Assembly (NCBI GenBank): GCA_027972325.1
Contig: JAPMOS010000026.1
Span: 206,001-270,000, forward strand
Reading direction: 5' to 3'
Origin: Paratrimastix pyriformis
Taxonomy: Eukaryota > Preaxostyla > Paratrimastigidae
Length of the DNA: 64,000 nucleotides
The notes below the pieces were generated by a model. It worked only from the letters and a program-made list of their open reading frames with translations. It had not been told where the DNA came from and made no database searches. The position numbers and the translations under genes are program-made. Shown piece after piece: positions 61,490 to 64,000 of this stretch. Position 1 is the first letter of the stretch; the number at the start of each line of letters is the position of its first letter.

Positions 61490-63207
61490 GCGGATCCACC
61501 ACCCAAAGTCTCGCTTCCGCGGCCCGTCCGGTCCCGCGGGATTGGAGTACTCACGAAGGGAGAGCGCCCCGCCCATCTGGGCCTGGTTCTCCAGGAAGAG
61601 GCACGCCTCGATGAGCAGCGGGTTCTCGCCCGTGGCCGCCGGCTGGCTCTGGGCCGTGCCCTCGCCCGCAATGGCCAGCGCCCCGCCGAGAGTCCCGGCC
61701 TGGTTGCTGTCGGCACACACAGACAGCCAGATGACACAGACGCGCCCAGAACAGACGCGCCGCGTCAAACCCAGAGGCACTCGAGCCGCCCCGCTCCCCT
61801 TCAACCCCAGATCCTTGGGGCAGAGCGAGGCTCCCTTCGGCGTAGCCAGAAGCCCTTGCGCAGGGGCAGGGACAAGCGCAGAGGCAGTATGGGCATGGGC
61901 ATGGGCATGGGCAGGGGCATGGGCATGGGCAGGGGCGGCAGGGGCAGGGGCAGTAGGGGCAGGGGCCACAGTCGGAGTCGCAGTGGGGGCCGGTGCAGAT
62001 GCAGTGGGGGCTGGTGCAGATGCAGTGGGGGCTGGTGCAGATGCAGTGGGGGCTGGTGCAGATGCAGTGGGGGCTGGGGGCGGCACTCTGGCGAACGGAT
62101 TCCCAACCGGCGCGGGCTGCTGGGCAATAGCAGGGCGCACAGCAAAAGGATTGCTGACAGCCTTCTCATCAACCCTGTCCTTCTTCTTTGCTGGCGAAGG
62201 CTCAGGGGATGGCGGACGTGGCCGAGTCGTACCACCTCCCAGCTGAAGCGGTGCAGCGGAGGGGCGATGCAATGTGCGGTCACTTTTCCGGGAGGCTGTT
62301 TGACAGTGCTCGGTGACTTTGGACACAGGCCGGATTGCGGCGAAGCAGTGGACGGATTCACCGAAGCAACAGGTCGGGCTGGAACGGGGGTCGCCATCGA
62401 TACTCGCGATACAGTAACGGCCTTGGTGGAAGACTCCAAATTGAAAATGGTGGCAGCACAAATGAATTGAATCAGTTGCGCAAGCTTTTGGCAGCACAGA
62501 GATTGATCGCCACCCGCCGACCGTAGAATGCTCAAACTGATGCGCTGAAGCAACTTGGTCGACGGGATACGCTTCTCAGATGCCACCAGATACCCAAAAA
62601 GTTTGCCAAACTCAGGGATCATGGTAGAAGTAAAGGAAAGGCGGCTCAGCTGGTCCATGCTCCGGAAGATGGCTCGATGATCGTCGAGCACGTCGATAAA
62701 GCACAAAAGTGGATCGTCTTCATCAAGAATAGAAGCATGTTTTTCAATAAAAGCACTGGTTTCGTCGTCCAGATCATCATTGACAGCAGTGATTTCGCAG
62801 GCCATAGCCCTGCGTAAATCGTGTTGAACTGAGAATAGTGCCGGGGGGGGGGACGCACTTGAGCCTTGTTTGGGCGGGAGCGCCCCTGAGCCTTGTTTGG
62901 GCGGGAGCGCCCTGCGCGAGCCTTTCTTGAGCGGGACCCGCGGGAGCCGCGGGGCCTCCAAAGCGAGCAAAAACGGGTCCTCCTTGGGCGAGGCCAGGCC
63001 GTTGCCAGGCGTCAGCGGAGCCAGCGCAGGAGCAGGCGCCAAAGGGGTCCCCGCAGGCGGCGGCGGAGTTGCAAGAGCAGCAGAGGGCGACGCAGTCGTA
63101 GCGGTAGCAGTAGCAGTAGCAGTGGGTGCAGACATCGAAACAAACGAACGAGAGAGAGTGTGTAGCAGACACCAGCAACGCGAAAATTCGCGGGGATAAG
63201 GTCTCAA
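61490..63207 (-). CDS. ORF1-like, repeat-rich protein gene (diverged R3 relative)
   Basis: The upstream part has Ala/Pro/Thr-rich sequence, then SKEDP-type linkers and a helical domain: DDPLLCFIDVLDDH, MIPEFGKLFGYLVASEKRIPSTKLLQRI and QKLAQLIQFI. This parallels the FCKLFGHLGF...STLLKGI domain of R3. Further on are (APAPTAS)n repeats encoded by a 21-bp tandem repeat, and a Trp-rich end (KRDFGWWIREQHAP, TATRWYMGT). Coding lies in two frames near 62.25 kb (one frameshift or an intron). A pyrimidine-rich run ending CAG near 61705 on this strand could be a splice acceptor. No reverse transcriptase. Function unknown. Confidence 0.45.
61993..62076 (-). repeat. 21-bp tandem repeat, four units
   Basis: GTGCAGATGCAGTGGGGGCTG repeated four times with almost no change, coding for a seven-residue APAPTAS-type unit in the minus-strand gene. 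A related (GGGCAT)n run lies just left at about 61890-61935. Such in-frame repeats change copy number easily. Confidence 0.9.
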
Positions 63208-63476
63208 GTACCATGGAGAGGATAACTATATTTGAAGGAAAATAAAACAAGGATTAAATTTAATCTTTAAATGTTTCGAGAGAGAATGAACATGGGATCC
63301 TTATCCAACTATCAGATTGTGGTGGTGGGGGTGGTCTCCTGTCGTAGGTGGTCTGGGAAGTCCGAATTCCATGAAGGATTTCTGGCTCGGCAAGACAGCT
63401 CAAATATCCGGAAGTCCTCATCCGAGGATGGGCCGACGCGCCAGAAATGGCGGCGTGAGAGATGAGAGCGGCTGTC
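63208..63476. other. no gene recognised
   Basis: Mixed-composition sequence between the ORF1-like gene and the next R3 fragment. It begins with AT-rich sequence (63225-63270) and continues GC-richer. No open frame, hairpin or match within the window was noticed. Confidence 0.4.
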
Positions 63477-63756
63477 AGCACACATAGACAGTGCTCGCGC
63501 GCAACCACGAGAAGTCTCTCACCGCCGGTCCATCCGGGGTTGGAACAGGAGAACGCCCAGCACGCACCACACGGACGCCAAGATCGGCACACGAGATTGG
63601 GGAGGCAGAGGGAAGAGGAGCAGATGGACGTGAAGGAGGGTCAGAAGGGCAAGAAGTGGGGGGAGGTGGTGGAGGGGGCGCCAGAACACTCGACTTGGCC
63701 GCAGCCGGCTTGGTCGGAGCGGCCGCCCGCGCAAATGGCCCCTTGATCGCCTTCCA
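63477..63756 (-). repeat. R3 family fragment, copy 3
   Basis: Matches 53813-54085 closely (starting ACACATAGACAGTGCTCGCG), i.e. the 3-prime part of the ORF1-like gene. It ends at CTTCCATCC, where another element's (AC)n tail begins at 63757. It is therefore a target into which a second insertion has gone. Confidence 0.7.
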
Positions 63757-64000
63757 TCCGTGTGTGTGTGTGTGTTGGATACTTGGAGAACCCCCAAAAG
63801 GGGCCCCCCGCCCAACACCCCCTGTATTGATCAGCTCATAACGGGGGGTGCATCCCACCGAAGTGGGGGGGTAACATGCGATAAACCGCCAACCGACACG
63901 GACGACGCACTCGTCCAGGAAGACCAGCAGCAGACGCATGGAATGGAAGGAGCGGACAGGAGAGAGACAACACGCAGAACCTCCCGCATCCATGAAACAA
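63757..64000 (-). repeat. R2 repeat, copy 3, with (AC)n tail, running off the window
   Basis: (GT)n at 63757-63773 on the plus strand (the tail of a minus-strand element), then the same sequence as 53503-53735, continuing past the window end. The rest of this element lies to the right. It shows the R2-tailed family inserting into the R3 copy at 63477-63756. Confidence 0.72.

Overview
This window comes from a nuclear eukaryotic genome, probably a protist. It is built almost entirely of virus-like elements and transposons that have landed in one another. I recognise no ordinary host gene with confidence. The only candidate is the tail of a DUF2314-like gene at the left edge. Two base compositions alternate. 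Regions 1-11588, 17253-21113 and 42.2-52.5 kb are AT-rich; region 21.1-42.2 kb and the retroelements are GC-richer.

Region by region. (1) 1-21113 is the capsid-gene end of an AT-rich Polinton-type element (A): adenain-like protease, tail-fibre-like protein with an S74-type chaperone, packaging ATPase, penton-like and major capsid proteins, small virion-type genes, and a terminal segment of about 1.2 kb. A DIRS-type tyrosine-recombinase retrotransposon (11589-17252) sits inside one of its small virion genes. (2) 21114-34592 is a different element (B1): fibre, fibre-partner protein, an unknown protein, a tyrosine recombinase with an N-terminal extension, and an uninterrupted 1952-residue protein that appears to join family B DNA polymerase, archaeo-eukaryotic primase and an origin-binding-type SF2 helicase. 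(3) 34593-42.18 kb is a diverged, broken relative (B2) facing B1 tail to tail. The 1.4 kb between the two replication genes holds a central AT palindrome flanked by C-rich and G-rich tracts, and two different arrays of short GC-rich repeats, one following each gene. (4) 42.18-52462 is the replication and integration half of an AT-rich Polinton (C): polymerase-like gene with an HNH domain, SF1 helicase (a 1330-bp segment present twice), and a DDE integrase on the minus strand. It is cut by three GC-rich foldback elements and one retroelement fragment, and it ends in the same 1.2-kb terminal segment as A. A and C may be the two ends of one Polinton lineage whose long terminal repeats carry a gene. 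(5) 52463-64000 is a nest of retroelement pieces: an interrupted LINE reverse transcriptase, ORF1-like families whose 3-prime tails end in (AC)n, gag-like fragments, and one Tc1/mariner transposon that looks complete.

The main candidates for something new are the B1/B2 replicon pair and the gene-bearing terminal repeats of A/C. In B1/B2 the sequences flanking the short repeats are related while the repeats themselves differ, as expected if each origin-binding helicase had its own recognition word. Homology calls were made by eye from motifs, with no database search. Element boundaries are approximate unless a terminal or target-site repeat is stated.
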